Shown: positions 52,301 to 64,000, counted from the first letter of the stretch. The stretch: DNA of 64,000 nucleotides from Ciona intestinalis (GCF_000224145.3 NC_020170.2:3984646-4048645), one strand, 5' to 3'. A program made the numbers and translations. Notes: generated from the sequence alone by a model not told the origin.

Positions 52301-55300
52301 AAACCACACAACGATATACACAGCTTTATTGGTTCTTTTACCATGGTAGGTTGCTCCAACCCTCAGCCATACATAAAAAAATGGAAAAAAACAAAAAAAA
52401 CAATTACCCACAACGTTCCATTCGTGGTAACTTGTAAGCTGGCACAAGTTGTTTGATACAGAACACTCGTGTTATAACAAGGTTGCTCTTGAAAACATTT
52501 TTTATTGCTCTGCAAATGGTATTTTTGCCCCAAAGTCAGGGATATAAAAAACAGTACAAAATTTTGAATAAAAAAATAATCATAGAAAACCTATACTCAC
52601 TCATTTCTAGGCGTCAAAGCATGCAAAATATTGTTCCTCCAGACGAAAAAAAATTAATGCATTGCTTAGATAGAAAATCGAAAGTTTTTATTTTTTGTTT
52701 TCATTACTCCACTTGTTTATACTTCATTATATTTGTAGAATGACCCAACCAAATCAGGTCTCGTGGAAGAATCACTGAGTATTGAAAATGCACTGTGGGC
52801 CAACACTGTGGTAGCATCTGGTACAGCACTTGGTTTGGTTGTTTACACTGGAAAACATACAAGAAGTGTAATGAATACCTCTAACCCATCCACTAAAGTA
52901 AGATATTCTGTTACTTCTGCTACCAATACCACGCAAAATAGTTGACTTTTTGCTGCTCTGTAAATATAAAACTTTTGTTTTATTCCGGCGCCGAGGCAAA
53001 GTGGTTAGCGCGCCTGCCTCTAACCAAGAAGTAATGGGTTCAATACTCGTTGCTGTTGTCACTGTGGGCAAGACACTTAACGGCCAAATTATTAGCCATA
53101 CATATTAAAAATCCCCCAAAAATAATCACCCACAATGCCACAAAGTAACATACTTGGTAATTCTAACATGTGTTGTATGAAACAGAACGCACGACTGTCG
53201 TTTTCCATCTATGCCAGTATAAAGCAATTTGCATTCATTCAAAATGATACTGCAGCAACCCTCCTACTCATTTCTCATTATTTTACTTTAATACAGATAG
53301 GCTTGGTGGACAAGGAAATCAACTTTCTCACTAAAATATTATTTGCTGCTGTGATTATTCTTTCATTTGCACTTATTGCAGTTAAGGTAAACCATAGGTT
53401 AACTTATATTTAATAAAGTTGTATTGAAGCTGTTATGGGCGCCAAGCTCTTTAAAATCATCTCTGAAATTTTAAAATATGTTTGTTGAAATAACAGTTTG
53501 GGGTATTGATCCAAATCTGGCCTAATTTTTTTAAGTTTCTGACAAGGACCACACCCACATAAAATAGAACTAACAGCCTAACACCTATGTTTCTGTATAT
53601 AATTAATACTTTAACTTGTTTTTCTAAGGGTTTCAATGGTCCATGGTACCGCTACATGTTCAGGTTCATCATACTTTTCTCATATATCATTCCTATAAGT
53701 TTACGTGTCAACTTAGACATGGGGAAGGCCGTGTATAGTTGGTTTATACAGAGGGATTCATCTATACCAGGCACCACTGTGAGGTAATTACAATGTTGAA
53801 TTAGTTTGTTAATGTATTCTGCATTATGTGTTTAAAAGTGTTTTTAATACAAAGGACTGAACAGACTTTTTTTGCTGAAAAAATGTTGTATGATTGTATA
53901 ATCACTATTCTGTTACTTCTGCTACCATGCATAATGTAAACAAAATATAACCACTGTTTTACATTGCATTCGGTTTTCTATAATGACCATTTTCCTGTTA
54001 CCCTTGAGGTATATAACTCCACTCTTTATATAACTCCATTAATGCATAAAAAGCCACTATATAACTAAATACAACTCTTTTTTTGCATGAGGTGTATGGA
54101 CACACCATGTAAAATATGTACTACAAAAGTCTAATCCTTTAACCCAACTACACACAACAGGTGTAGCACTATACCAGAGGAACTGGGGCGGATAGATTAT
54201 GTGTTGAGTGATAAGACCGGAACACTCACACAGAATGAAATGATATTTAAAAGACTTCACATTGGAACAGTTGCTTATGGCAGTGACTCCATGGATGAGG
54301 TAAGACATAAAAATCCTAATTCTGTCCCACATTCCATCTACCCTGGCTTGGCCACCTGAGGACGTAACCCTTATTTTTAGAAGTTTTCTAGAAATTATAG
54401 AAGCATTAGCTACAATAGCTAGTTCATTTTTATTAATATACCCACTGGCATTACTTTTCAAAACAATAAAAATTACATAAATGTGGGATAATAAATCATA
54501 GAGGCAGATGTCAGCAATTCTCTTCAATGTAATGAAAGAAAAAAAATAACACTGTAAATTTGACCTACATTATATCATATGTACCCTGGCATCAGTGGCA
54601 TGGCCCTCATAGAACCGAACCCTTATTTTCAAAAGTTATAAAAAAATAAAGATGAATTGGAAAATGAAAATGGATTAGGTAGTTTATTATATTTATTTAA
54701 TATAACCGCTGGCATTACCTTTCAAAACAATAAAAAATTACATAAATGTGGGTTTATTAATCATAAAGGCAGAGCTAATCTTTATTTAAGACTTTAAATG
54801 CCTGTTAAACAAAACCAGGGATTGGCAAATGAGTATAACAGTGGATATAAATAAATGCAGGTGAAAAAACATTTGCGACAATTTTATTCGGAACCGAAAG
54901 ATGATTTAATTGACGTTGGTTCAACTCCAAACCATAAGATGAAGAAGTTAACGACAACTCCAAAGATAAGGAAAAGTTCCCACACTAAAACTGTAGAGGC
55001 TGTTAAAGGTATGTGTGTGTTAACTGTAATAAATTCCATGAATCTGACCCTGATCTGGTGCGATTCTTGTGTAAAGATATACAGTAAGGCTATAGTGCTT
55101 TGAAATAGCAACAGACACAAACAAGTCCAACCAATTATTTAACGAAAGAGATATATATGTCGCCCAAAACGCATAACTCAACAGTGAGCATGAGGTGTAT
55201 AAATACACCACGTGTGTCTGGTGAATAAAAAGACACCCATGTTATAACTCTACATTCAGAATTTACTAAGTATGCTTTGTGTGTGGTGTGTAAAACATGC

Positions 55301-58300
55301 TTATAATAATAGCCATACTGTATATAACATTATATTCCCTCAAGCATTAGCAATATGCCATAATGTGACACCTGTGTATGAGAATGAAAGTGATGAAATA
55401 CCACAACTTGAAAGTAAAGTCTACCAAGCTTCAAGTCCTGATGAGGTAAAGTTGGTTGATACAAACAGATTCTTAAATTCACCTTGGCTTTAGTATAAAC
55501 AAACTCTAAGTCTAAGTAATATTAACAAACTTTGAAGTTCACATTATGACAAGTTCATGAATGGATAGTAGGGTGGGGTAGGATGGTCCATCTCATGTTT
55601 CATTTTCTTTTATCATCTCATTTCGTAGTAAACAAAGAATATATTCAGAAACCTTATCCTCACGACTCTAAAGGAGCTGTTGACTGTTTACTTAAAAACA
55701 TTAATAAAATTCGTAAAGTTCAATGATTACTGGTTTAATTTTTTACCATCTCAGATTGCTCTTGTCAAATGGACAGAACTAGTTGGCCTCACACTTTACA
55801 AGCGAGATTTGAATTCCATGCATTTAATGCAACCCAACCACGAAGTTGCCATCTATAAAATACTACAGGTATAAAATACTACCTTTATATTGTAATGTGT
55901 TTAGCAATAATAATTAAAAAATTAAAATTTTTGGGCTTGATGACCACATTGGTATCTAAAATGTTAAATTTCTTCCAAATGTTTTGTCTGCCATTCAGCA
56001 AGATTTCATCAGGATTTTACATATATAGTAGGGTGGGGGAAGATGGGACACCTTTAGCACATAATATCCAGATATCCTGATCGTGTTTTAAACAATTAAC
56101 AACGGTCTATAAGAGTCATGAGGACATAGTTTCATATTTCTTTAAATGTTCTTTGTTTACTACTAAATGGGACCAGAAAATAGAGTTTAAAAGTGTCCCA
56201 TCTCCCCCCATCCTACTGTATATATATATATATATATATGATATAACAGTATCTATATGTTTTAAAAACAACAAAATATCACATTTATTTGCAAACAGAT
56301 CTTCCCATTCACCTCTGAAAGCAAAAGGATGGGGATTATTGTACAAGATGATAGGACGGGTGAAATAATATTTTATATGAAGGGGGCTGATGCTGTTATG
56401 GCAGGAATTGTTGAGTTTAATGATTGGCTTAATGAAGAGGTATGTTTATGGATACTTGATTAGTTGTACACATATATATATATACATTGGATTTTTTTTC
56501 AAAAGTTATAAATTTAAATATTGCACTGCTTTGAAAATGGACACTGTTTATGTCTGTTGTATTGCATTAATGCTCAGTTTTTTTTTATTATTAACTTTAT
56601 CCTTCTTATAATACCAAGCAGATGACCCAACAAAAACATTTTTCCACCTGTTTTTACTAATTTTATAAATATATAATAAGAGCTCTTCAATTTCTGGTTT
56701 ATTTTAACCATTCTACCATAATTCTGTTACTTCTGTTACCAGGTATGTTTGTAAATATTCTTTTAACGTATAAAATGTCTAGTGTAAAACTTAGTATTAA
56801 AGTAGTGTATTTCTGACGCTGTATTTAACATTCAGCAACACTTTATAGGGAAATGTGTGTCATTTTTTACCACCAGTTTGATGTTTGACGAACATTTATA
56901 AATTATAATACAGTGTGACAACATGGCGCGTGAGGGTTTACGAACTTTAGTGGTTGGGAAACGAACGCTCACACAAGATGTTTATTATGATTTTGAGGTA
57001 ATTGCTGTTATATTCACTATTGATAAATTTTTTAAATAAAACTGAATTTAGGGAACAAGTATTTAGGCCAGACTTTTTAATTTTACCTACTGAAAGAGAT
57101 TTTCTAACTGATACTATGTGATAATTTACCTTTTAAATAAAGCTGAATTTAAGGCCCTAGGCCTATGATTTAGGCCAGATTTAGGCCATTACCCCAACAG
57201 CCAGGCTACTAAAGTGTATCGTTCAAGCAGACAGTGTTACTTTGAATCTCTTTATTTTTAGTAAACTAAAATTAAAATTAGCTTTTTTTTATTAAACTTT
57301 AGACGTAAAATTAAAAGGTTTTTTTTCTTGATTTCTTTTTTCTTAAATAAACTTTGAACTTGAATTTTTGTTCCACAGAGAAGATACCAACAAGCTAAAC
57401 TTAGCGTGACGGATCGAGCTTTGAAAGTAACTGCTGTTATCGAGACACTAGAGCGCGATATGGAGCTGTTGTGTGTAACAGGGGTGGAAGATCAACTACA
57501 AGTGGATGTGAGACCAACATTAGAAATGTTGGGAAACGCAGGGATTCGTGTGAGTTGGTTATCTGTATCATGAATATAATTGTTTTTTCTCACGTGGCAG
57601 AAAACAACAGTTTGTGTGTTCTGTTTTAATACACCTCGTGCCCGCTTAAGAGTTACCATGTATGTTACTTTGTGGGTGACATTTTTTCTTTTTTATGTAT
57701 GGCTGATAATTTAGATGTTCCATTAGTGACCACTGGGTTGGGGCAAGTGTCTTGCACATATGCCCACAATGATAGCAGCAAAGACACATTTGCCCATAAT
57801 AATAGCAGGGACGAGCCTTGAACCCATTACCTCTGTGTTAAAGGCAGGCACGTTAACCACTCGGCCACGGCCAGACCATATAACTTCCCAATCTCCTATA
57901 CATGATACTCCATGGTCCATACACCCAGGTTTGGATGTTGACTGGAGATAAACTTGAAACAGCAATTTGCATCGCTAAAAGTTCATGTTTGGTGTCCAGA
58001 GATCAAGACATCCATGTTTTTCAACAGGTTTGGTGTTTTTACCGCTTTTTCTAAAAATAGCAGACAAGTTTTTTAATCAAATGAAAATTACAAAATTAAT
58101 TTTTCACAATATTTTTTTCCTAAAAAACTTCTTAAATTATGTAATACCTTAGCAGTGTAAGAATTTAGAAAAAAAAAATTCTTTAGGATTTTTGACTTTT
58201 TTCTCCCAACAGGTTTTCTCCCGTACAGAAACTCACCTTGAGTTAAATGCCTTCCGTAGACGAGCACCCGACACAGCGCTTGTTATACGAGGATCATCAC

Positions 58301-61300
58301 TTGATATTTGTCTCAGATATTACGCCATTGAGTTTGTGGAGTTAGCTTGTCAATGTCCAGCAGTAGTTGTATGCAGGTGCTCACCTACCCAAAAGGCACA
58401 GATTGTAACACTGCTGAGAAACCATACCGCAAAACGAATTTGTTCAGTTGGTAAGTCAATTTTAACCTTCCATAAGTGATTAACAGGAAAAATAACAATA
58501 CAATATATATTTTAAAAAAATATTTTATTTGGGTGAGGCCCCGCAGCATAACATGCCCATGGGACCTCACTCACATAAAATATTTTTTTATATGTTTCAT
58601 ATAACTCTCTGGTATGTTTAATTTAAATATTATGAGATAACATGACATCAAACTGTAACACTTTACAATCAAATTACTTGTGTAAATAATTTAACACTTT
58701 GTCAATTTAATCTAATTTTATTTCACTGACTTCAATCGTAAAAAAATACAGTTTTTTTATTGTAGTCTAACTCCCGTTATAATTGAAAAGAATTTTAGAA
58801 ATAAATCTGTGCTAGTGATTTTTAGCCTTTAATAATATCAACGCTTCAGTTTCACCACTTCTTTTTGTTTGCCATATTACATATTTTCCGTCATATAGTA
58901 TGTATATGATATCATTTTTGATTTTTGAACATACATTTCATTATGTATTACCACATAAATGTAATTAATTTTTGACATATCTCCTATCATGCATTAACAC
59001 ACATATGTCATATGTGTATCATATTTTTTGCTCATATTTTCTAATTTGTACCATCATTTTTTTGGCTCTTTTTTTTGCTCTTTTATTTTGGATCTTTGGA
59101 ATTTGCATTTTGACGTCCTATTCAGGTCGCCGGGGTAGAAAATGACACTCATTAATTTATACAATTATAATATGATTAGCAGCAACAGTAAATATATATA
59201 TTATATACCTTCTGGTTTTGATCATATATTAACCACCATACATACACAGGTGATGGTGGAAATGATGTTAGCATGATACAAGCTTCTGATTGTGGTTTAG
59301 GAATTGTTGGAAAAGTAAGTTTTCTATTAAACTAGACCATGGGTGCCAAACCTGGGGTGGCAGGGTGACAATTTTTGTTCTGTGGCATTTTTGTTTTATT
59401 ATAAAGTTTGCAAACTATCAGAGTAGAGCGGTAAAACAAATTAAATAAGATCTCCCGTTCTTTACATATTTGCTTCCCAATTATTCAATCTTATTATTGT
59501 AACCAAATGCCATAATAAGCTATAAATGTAAAGTACTTGTTTCCTTACGTAGGTTATCTGCGTCACTTCAGTAATTTGTCTCATTTGTTTGGTATAAATA
59601 TTTATTAGCGATTTAACTGTTCGGACTTAAAAAAATTCCCACCCGTGTAGAGTAGAATTTGAATTACATTGGAACGCTGTTAAAGATAATTACAGCATCT
59701 CAGAAATTCCATATTAGACCACTTATCTCAGTCTTGCATTGAAAGCGGGAGTTAAATTAAAACTGCATTCATTGTATTTTAGCTGTATGACTAATTGGAT
59801 TATACAAGCTTATGTATTCTGTCATAAAAACCTGTAACTACTGCCCAAAACTTGTGTATATTTTAGTTAAATATAGGAAGTGCTTTTTTTCCACATGTTT
59901 TTCTGCGTTTTAAGGAAATTTTAAAAATGGGATAAGGTTTATCCATATTAATTCTTAAGAATATTTTTTTTAATATAAAATTTGAATCCAATTTTTTTAG
60001 GAAGGCAAGCAGGCTTCACTGGCAGCTGACTTTTCTGTCACTCAGTTTTGCCATATTGGTCCCTTGCTTATGGTGCATGGTAGGAACAGCTACAAGCGTT
60101 CTTCTTCACTCAGTCAGTTCATTATACATCGAGGTCTGATTATATCAGTTATGCAGGTATACCAATTGCTTTTATTCTTTATGGATGAGGTCTTTGTCAA
60201 GGACCTGGGATTTAGGCAAGCTTTGACCCCGTAACCCCAACACCCATGTCTGGTTGAGTTTAGCATAAAAATAGCCAAAGTTCAAAGCCTACAGTTTCGA
60301 GTACTAATTTAGGAGATGAGATAACAATATACTAACAGTTTAAAAATTTGACTTTATTGTTTAGCTTTGAATCATCTTGATAACATTTAACATTCTGTGT
60401 TGTGTTTCTAAACACTATTTTTAATTCCAGGCTGTTTTTTCATCTATATTTTACTTCTCGTCTGTTCCTCTTTACCAAGGATACCTTATGGTTGGGTAAG
60501 TTTTTATTATTTTATTGTTTAATTAATCAACACACACAAGCAATGGTGCAGCCTGAAAAAAACATAGCATTTTTTTTAGTTTAGTTTTTATTAAAAAAGG
60601 GAGTGTCGCGTCGCCAGAAACTCCGCTTAGCTACGCCACTGCACACAAGTTATCTAAGAGTAACCCTTGTATAACTACATGCAGCTACACCACAGTGTTC
60701 ACCATGTTCCCTGTATTTTCGCTCGTTCTTGACCAAGATGTCAACTCCAGTGTTGCTTTAAGATTTCCAGAGCTGTACCATGAACTACATAAGGTAAAAT
60801 ATTGTAATTACTCACAAACCTACATATATCGCAACTCATAAGCGGGCATGTGGTGTATGAAACAAGGATCCCCATGTTATAACGACTGTCATTGCCCTGT
60901 CATGCGAGGAAAAATAAGTTACATTCATTCAGAATTATTATTTTATGTATTCAGCTCTTTGCTATTGCCTGGTTTTTTATGCTATAAACCAGGTTAGTAT
61001 GTTAATTTTTTTGCTTTTTAATAAATTATAATACTTTTATTCCTTTTAATACATTAAAATACATAAGGTACATGGTATGTAAGTTGTACTTTATATTCAG
61101 GGGAGATCATTATCTTTGAAGACCTTCCTGTTATGGGTTCTAATAAGTGTTTATCAAGGTAATAATAAGTTTTATATTTATCCAATTGTGTTGTGTGGAT
61201 AAATTACTGGTTCATATACAATGAGATGTAATCGTAGCATGTATTTATTTATATTAAAGTGCGTCACTACTTCCCACCCCACCCTAACAGAAATAAATGT

Positions 61301-62487
61301 TAAATATAATCAATGGTTGGATTTTATTTGAATATGTCACTGACAATGTCTGTCTACCTATCCGACTGGAGTTGTTAAAAAATGTTTTTATAGTAGGGTG
61401 TGGGAAGACATTTTTATTCATTTTCACGTTCCATTTTGTAATAAACAAAGAGTATTCAAAGAATCATTAATCCGTATCCTCACAACTCCCATAGACCAAT
61501 ATTAAATGTTTAAAACATGTTCAGGATGTTGGGATATTATGTGCCAAAGTTGTCCCGTCTTACCCCACCTTACTATACAACTGAACTAGATATCACAAAC
61601 AAAGTAACATACATGTTAACTCGTAAGCAGGCATGAGGAGTAAGAAACAGTACACCCGTCTTATAACGACTGTCATTTTCCAGCCGCGCGAGAACAAATA
61701 AGTTACATTCATTTAATGTTTCTAACAAACTGAAACAAAAACATACTTTTACAGGAGGTGCAATAATGTACGGTGCATTGTTGCTTTTTGATACCGAGTT
61801 TATTCACGCTGTTAGCATTTCATTTACTTCACTCATATTTACGGAACTCTTAATGGTTGCTCTTACCATAAGAACTTGGCATTGGCTCATGTTTGTATGT
61901 GAAGGAATCAGCTTGGCAATCTACTTTGCTGCCCTCGCTGTGCTTAAGGAATACTTTGGTGAGTTTAGTATTCCTACTTTTTATTCTACAGTATTTGTTT
62001 ACTTGGAAAAAAGATTTCCCCACCCAAAAAAAACTGTAGATTGCATTTGTAGCCTTTGTATAAAAATGCTTGTATCTTTTATTTTAATATATTGCCTTTT
62101 CATAGACATATTAGTATTTCACACAAAGTATTATCCAAGAAATACTTGACACATGTGTATATTATATATTTTTATTAGTACATATGCATAATCCAAGAGG
62201 TATTTTAATATTATTTTTTTATGAGTAAGACACCAAATCGAGGCTTAGTAGGATTTTGACCATAGTTTGCCTATTGCCCCAGAACCATAGCATTAAACAA
62301 TTATATATACTAGTTTACAGGACCATTTATACCAATTATTGTATTACTAGATCCAGAATTCCTGATGTCTCTTGATTTTGTATGGAGAGTTGTCGTCATA
62401 ACCAGCATTAGTTGTCTACCACTGGCTATTATTAAATATTTAAAGAAACGTTTGTCTCCACCAATGTACTCAAAGCTGGATGAATAA
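49348..62487 (+). CDS. ATP9: Class 2 P4-type ATPase, ATP9A/ATP9B (Neo1) orthologue
   Basis: Exons: 49348-49409, 49934-50083, 50404-50530, 50853-50966, 51220-51363, 51848-51926, 52170-52345, 52739-52897, 53297-53386, 53629-53783, 54161-54299, 54861-55008, 55345-55445, 55755-55868, 56299-56439, 56914-56997, 57379-57549, 57929-58027, 58213-58450, 59250-59314, 60001-60156, 60431-60495, 60685-60793, 61101-61158, 61755-61958, 62351-62487; 1094 residues, human 1047-1147. The family acts in endosomes and the trans-Golgi as likely lipid flippases without a CDC50 subunit. Seen: DGET (236-239, actuator), PISL (389-392, P4 signature), phosphorylated Asp 436 in DKTGT, KGAD (614-617, nucleotide binding), TGDK (723-726) and [10 protein letters not shown] from 831. 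All catalytic motifs are intact. The N terminus carries a possible dileucine (NPLLGSP). Whether it is nearer ATP9A or ATP9B cannot be settled by eye. Confidence 0.95.
49567..49736. mobile_element. 170-bp MITE with long inverted repeats and perfect 8-bp target duplication
   Basis: Ends GGTGCTAGTGAAGAGTCTCC and its near-perfect complement. Flanked by TTTTATAG at 49559-49566 and 49737-49744. An 8-bp duplication is typical of hAT-class DNA transposons. The interior holds repeated CCACTAAC / GTTAGTGG motifs, adding secondary structure. No coding capacity. Confidence 0.85.
49815..49895 (+). mobile_element. SINE 3' fragment
   Basis: Short tail copy in ATP9 intron 1. Confidence 0.55.
50197..50330 (+). 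mobile_element. SINE 3' fragment
   Basis: Tail copy in ATP9 intron 2. Confidence 0.65.
51385..51500 (-). mobile_element. SINE, internally deleted, reverse (ATP9 intron 5)
   Basis: A short tail piece is joined to head-like sequence containing the reverse of GGTTCAAGGCTC; much of the body is missing. Confidence 0.5.
52398..52490 (+). mobile_element. SINE 3' fragment
   Basis: Partial tail in ATP9 intron 7, missing its last bases. Confidence 0.55.
52985..53245 (+). mobile_element. tRNA-derived SINE, near full length (ATP9 intron 8)
   Basis: The head reads AAAGTGGTTAGCGCGCCTGC with B box GGGTTCAATACTC; the tail has ACAAAGTAACATACTTGGTA and ends TTTGCATTCATTC. Confidence 0.78.
55150..55262. repeat. 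Same minisatellite-like repeat, about 1.5 units
   Basis: AACTCAACAGTGAGCATGAG, GTGTATAAATACACCACGTG and AAAGACACCCATGTTATAAC; ATP9 intron 12. Confidence 0.6.
55565..55692 (-). mobile_element. MITE, truncated
   Basis: Left repeat TAGTAGGGTGGGGTAGGATG and half of the core, right end missing; ATP9 intron 13. Confidence 0.65.
56024..56221 (+). mobile_element. MITE, TATAGTAGGGTGGGG family, well preserved
   Basis: Both ends intact (TATAGTAGGGTGGGGGAAGA ... CTCCCCCCATCCTACTGTA), followed by a TA repeat; ATP9 intron 14, 80 bases before the next exon. Confidence 0.82.
57570..57888 (-). mobile_element. tRNA-derived SINE, full length, reverse (ATP9 intron 17)
   Basis: On the minus strand the head has an exact A box (TGGCCGAGTGG) and B box (GGTTCAAGGC), then the body with a GGGCAA repeat and the usual tail. 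It is the best-preserved copy for defining the family, about 320 bp. Confidence 0.82.
60541..60641. mobile_element. hAT-like MITE with exact 8-bp target duplication
   Basis: About 101 bp, right end TTAGCTACGCCACTG, left end CAATGGTGCAGC, flanked on both sides by CACACAAG (60533-60540, 60642-60649). ATP9 intron 22. Confidence 0.8.
60808..60935 (+). mobile_element. SINE 3' fragment
   Basis: Tail copy 15 bases after ATP9 exon 23. Confidence 0.65.
61389..61577 (-). mobile_element. MITE, TATAGTAGGGTGGGG family
   Basis: Reverse copy with ends TATAGTAGGGTGTGGGAAGA and CTTACCCCACCTTACTATA; ATP9 intron 24. Confidence 0.75.
61596..61712 (+). mobile_element. SINE 3' fragment
   Basis: Tail copy in ATP9 intron 24, directly after a MITE copy. 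Confidence 0.65.
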
Positions 62488-62911
62488 CACATTTTCCGTT
62501 TTAAAAGCTTTCAACTACGCTGCATTTAAAGCACACATAGAAATAGTATATGTTTTTGTAGAAGTAGTCCCTTTTTTAAGTGGGTGAGGTCCTTGTCGAG
62601 GACCTGGAATTCAGACCAGATTTGGCTCAAGAAATCAGTAGTTAGGTAAATTTTTCTAAACCAAAATTTAGCATTTCTACTCTAGTACAAAAATTACAAA
62701 ATATTCCAGTTCTTTTATGCGTGTTAATACTGGAAATATTTAAAGCATTTATGTCCAGTTATGGTTGTGTATTGTAACTGTTAAGTGAGAAGTTAAAATT
62801 TAAACAATATAATCCGAATCATTGCACAATATATTTTATACATTTGTTTTCTTATTGTTTGTTTATATGTATGCAAAAAGTTTTAATAGTTTAACTGGCT
62901 TCAATTTGTCA

Positions 62912-62917
62912 AATAAA
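62912..62917 (+). terminator. ATP9 polyadenylation signal
   Basis: AATAAA about 425 bases after the stop; no earlier AATAAA was noticed in the 3' UTR. Confidence 0.65.
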
Positions 62918-62939
62918 ACAATATACTCAAGTTTGTAAT

Positions 62940-64000
62940 TAGTTTCTTAAATCTTTTGGCCTCCATCTAGTACTTACAAAGTTAAACGAATCTTATAACA
63001 AAATACCGGTTGTTAGTTACGTATTCTGTAGGACTTGAATGCTTTACTGAGGTGTCCATTTTGGTTTGCCTGCAGTACAGTTTATTTGTTTGCCACAGTT
63101 TATGCTTTACAGCACTCATCTTCAAATAGTTGTAAAAACTTAAACAACAATCCGAATGAATGTGTTTTTTGGTGCATCTTTTTAACGGGGGTTATTTTTC
63201 GCTCGTTTTGAGGCGCAGGGGGTTCCCTCCTTAACAGACCTCAATTGCATAATGTATGTCTGTCTATTTGTGTTAGACACTACTAATACGAAAATTGAAT
63301 ACGAGATTTTAGTTACGTATATTGCAAAAAATCTTTCTGGTCTATGCGTTTATATATACTGTGTAATTTACCTTCCGTGGTCGGATTGCTATGTTGTTTT
63401 AAATTGCATGGGTACTCTGGCTTGCGGTATTCCTTGTTACAGCGACTCAAAACTAATCGTGAAAATTATCTGATATTTCAACAGCACGTACGCATGAAAA
63501 ATTCATGAGAAAAAAGGAGAATTCGTGTCAGACGGAGTTGAAATATGGACAGCTATTTCTTATAACACACGTTTGTTTATGTTCGTATAGAAAACAGCGT
63601 CTGTATAGTGTTATTATGGCAGTTTATTAATGTTGCAGGTTTAGATTCAGAGTTGGCCCAGCCGCCCAGGTTCTCTCTCTTTTTTAATACTGATCTTTTA
63701 TGTTATACTTTTTCCTAGATGTATTATGTTAGAATTAGATTTTACATAAATTACAATAGTTTTTTTTCAGATAAGACAAATGAGAAGACATAATAGTTAT
63801 TGCCTGTTAAGGAATTGAAAAACAGACTTATATAATTTTGTCTTAGATAATACAACAACGTTGAAGATAGCGATTTTTAGACATAAACATAATATGATTT
63901 TTGTTATTAAAAGAATTTACTGAAATAATTCATTTAAATAGGATGCAGTTAATGCGTTGAACTAAATATTGTTATTATGATAATAGAGATAATATGCCAG
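62940..64000. other. Downstream flank, no gene seen
   Basis: AT-rich sequence. The only sizeable frame (63252-63473, 73 codons) has no recognised motif, no clear splice sites and biased hydrophobic content, so it was not called. Confidence 0.45.

Noticed and set aside
52999-53060. tRNA gene
   Set aside because: A and B boxes are present, but the sequence does not close as a cloverleaf and is joined to the SINE body; it is a SINE head. The same holds for 15066-15145 and 57800-57885.
54057-54527. 156-codon minus-strand open frame
   Set aside because: It is antisense to ATP9 exon 11, with no motif or splice support; the plus strand there encodes the DKTGT site.
63252-63473. 73-codon frame downstream of ATP9
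   Set aside because: No homology, splice signals or regulatory context recognised.

Overview
The window looks like a tunicate genome, most probably Ciona. The evidence is AT-rich DNA, small exons with short GT-AG introns, animal single-copy genes in tight head-to-tail order, and dense short SINE and MITE insertions. This is inference from gene content and repeats; I could not run a search. All exon models were read by eye from splice sites, reading frame and remembered vertebrate homologues.

Layout. From 1 to 11 kb there are two minus-strand genes I do not recognise. The first (4291 to 557) encodes a 215-residue secreted protein ending in a thrombospondin type 1 repeat. The second (10661 to about 6368) encodes a protein with a two-helix membrane hairpin and a long polar tail; nearly every one of its introns carries a repeat insertion. 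From 11 to 12.9 kb I see no gene.

From 12.98 to 62.5 kb five plus-strand genes follow one another: NAGPA (the lysosomal-enzyme uncovering enzyme, 13 exons), EAF (ELL-associated elongation factor, 6 exons), an intronless RPRD1 (RNA polymerase II CTD-binding protein), CNOT1 (CCR4-NOT scaffold, 51 visible exons) and ATP9 (class 2 P4-ATPase, 26 exons). EAF, RPRD1 and CNOT1 act at successive stages of mRNA life: elongation, CTD handling and deadenylation. RPRD1 and CNOT1 are only 427 bases apart and may be co-transcribed. NAGPA and ATP9 both act in the Golgi/endosome system. From 62.5 to 64 kb lies the ATP9 3' UTR and apparently empty sequence.

A 50-base run of N at 37838-37887 sits inside CNOT1. 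It hides coding exons for roughly 165 residues, most of the N-terminal half of the MIF4G domain, so the true gap must be larger than 50 bases.

Repeats fall into several families: a tRNA-derived SINE (full copies near 6.7, 15.1, 53.0 and 57.6 kb and many 3' fragments); a MITE of about 190 bp with long terminal inverted repeats; small hAT-like MITEs with 8-bp target duplications; a 170-bp palindromic element with a perfect 8-bp duplication; and minisatellites. No CRISPR array, rRNA, genuine tRNA gene or viral/LTR element was recognised.
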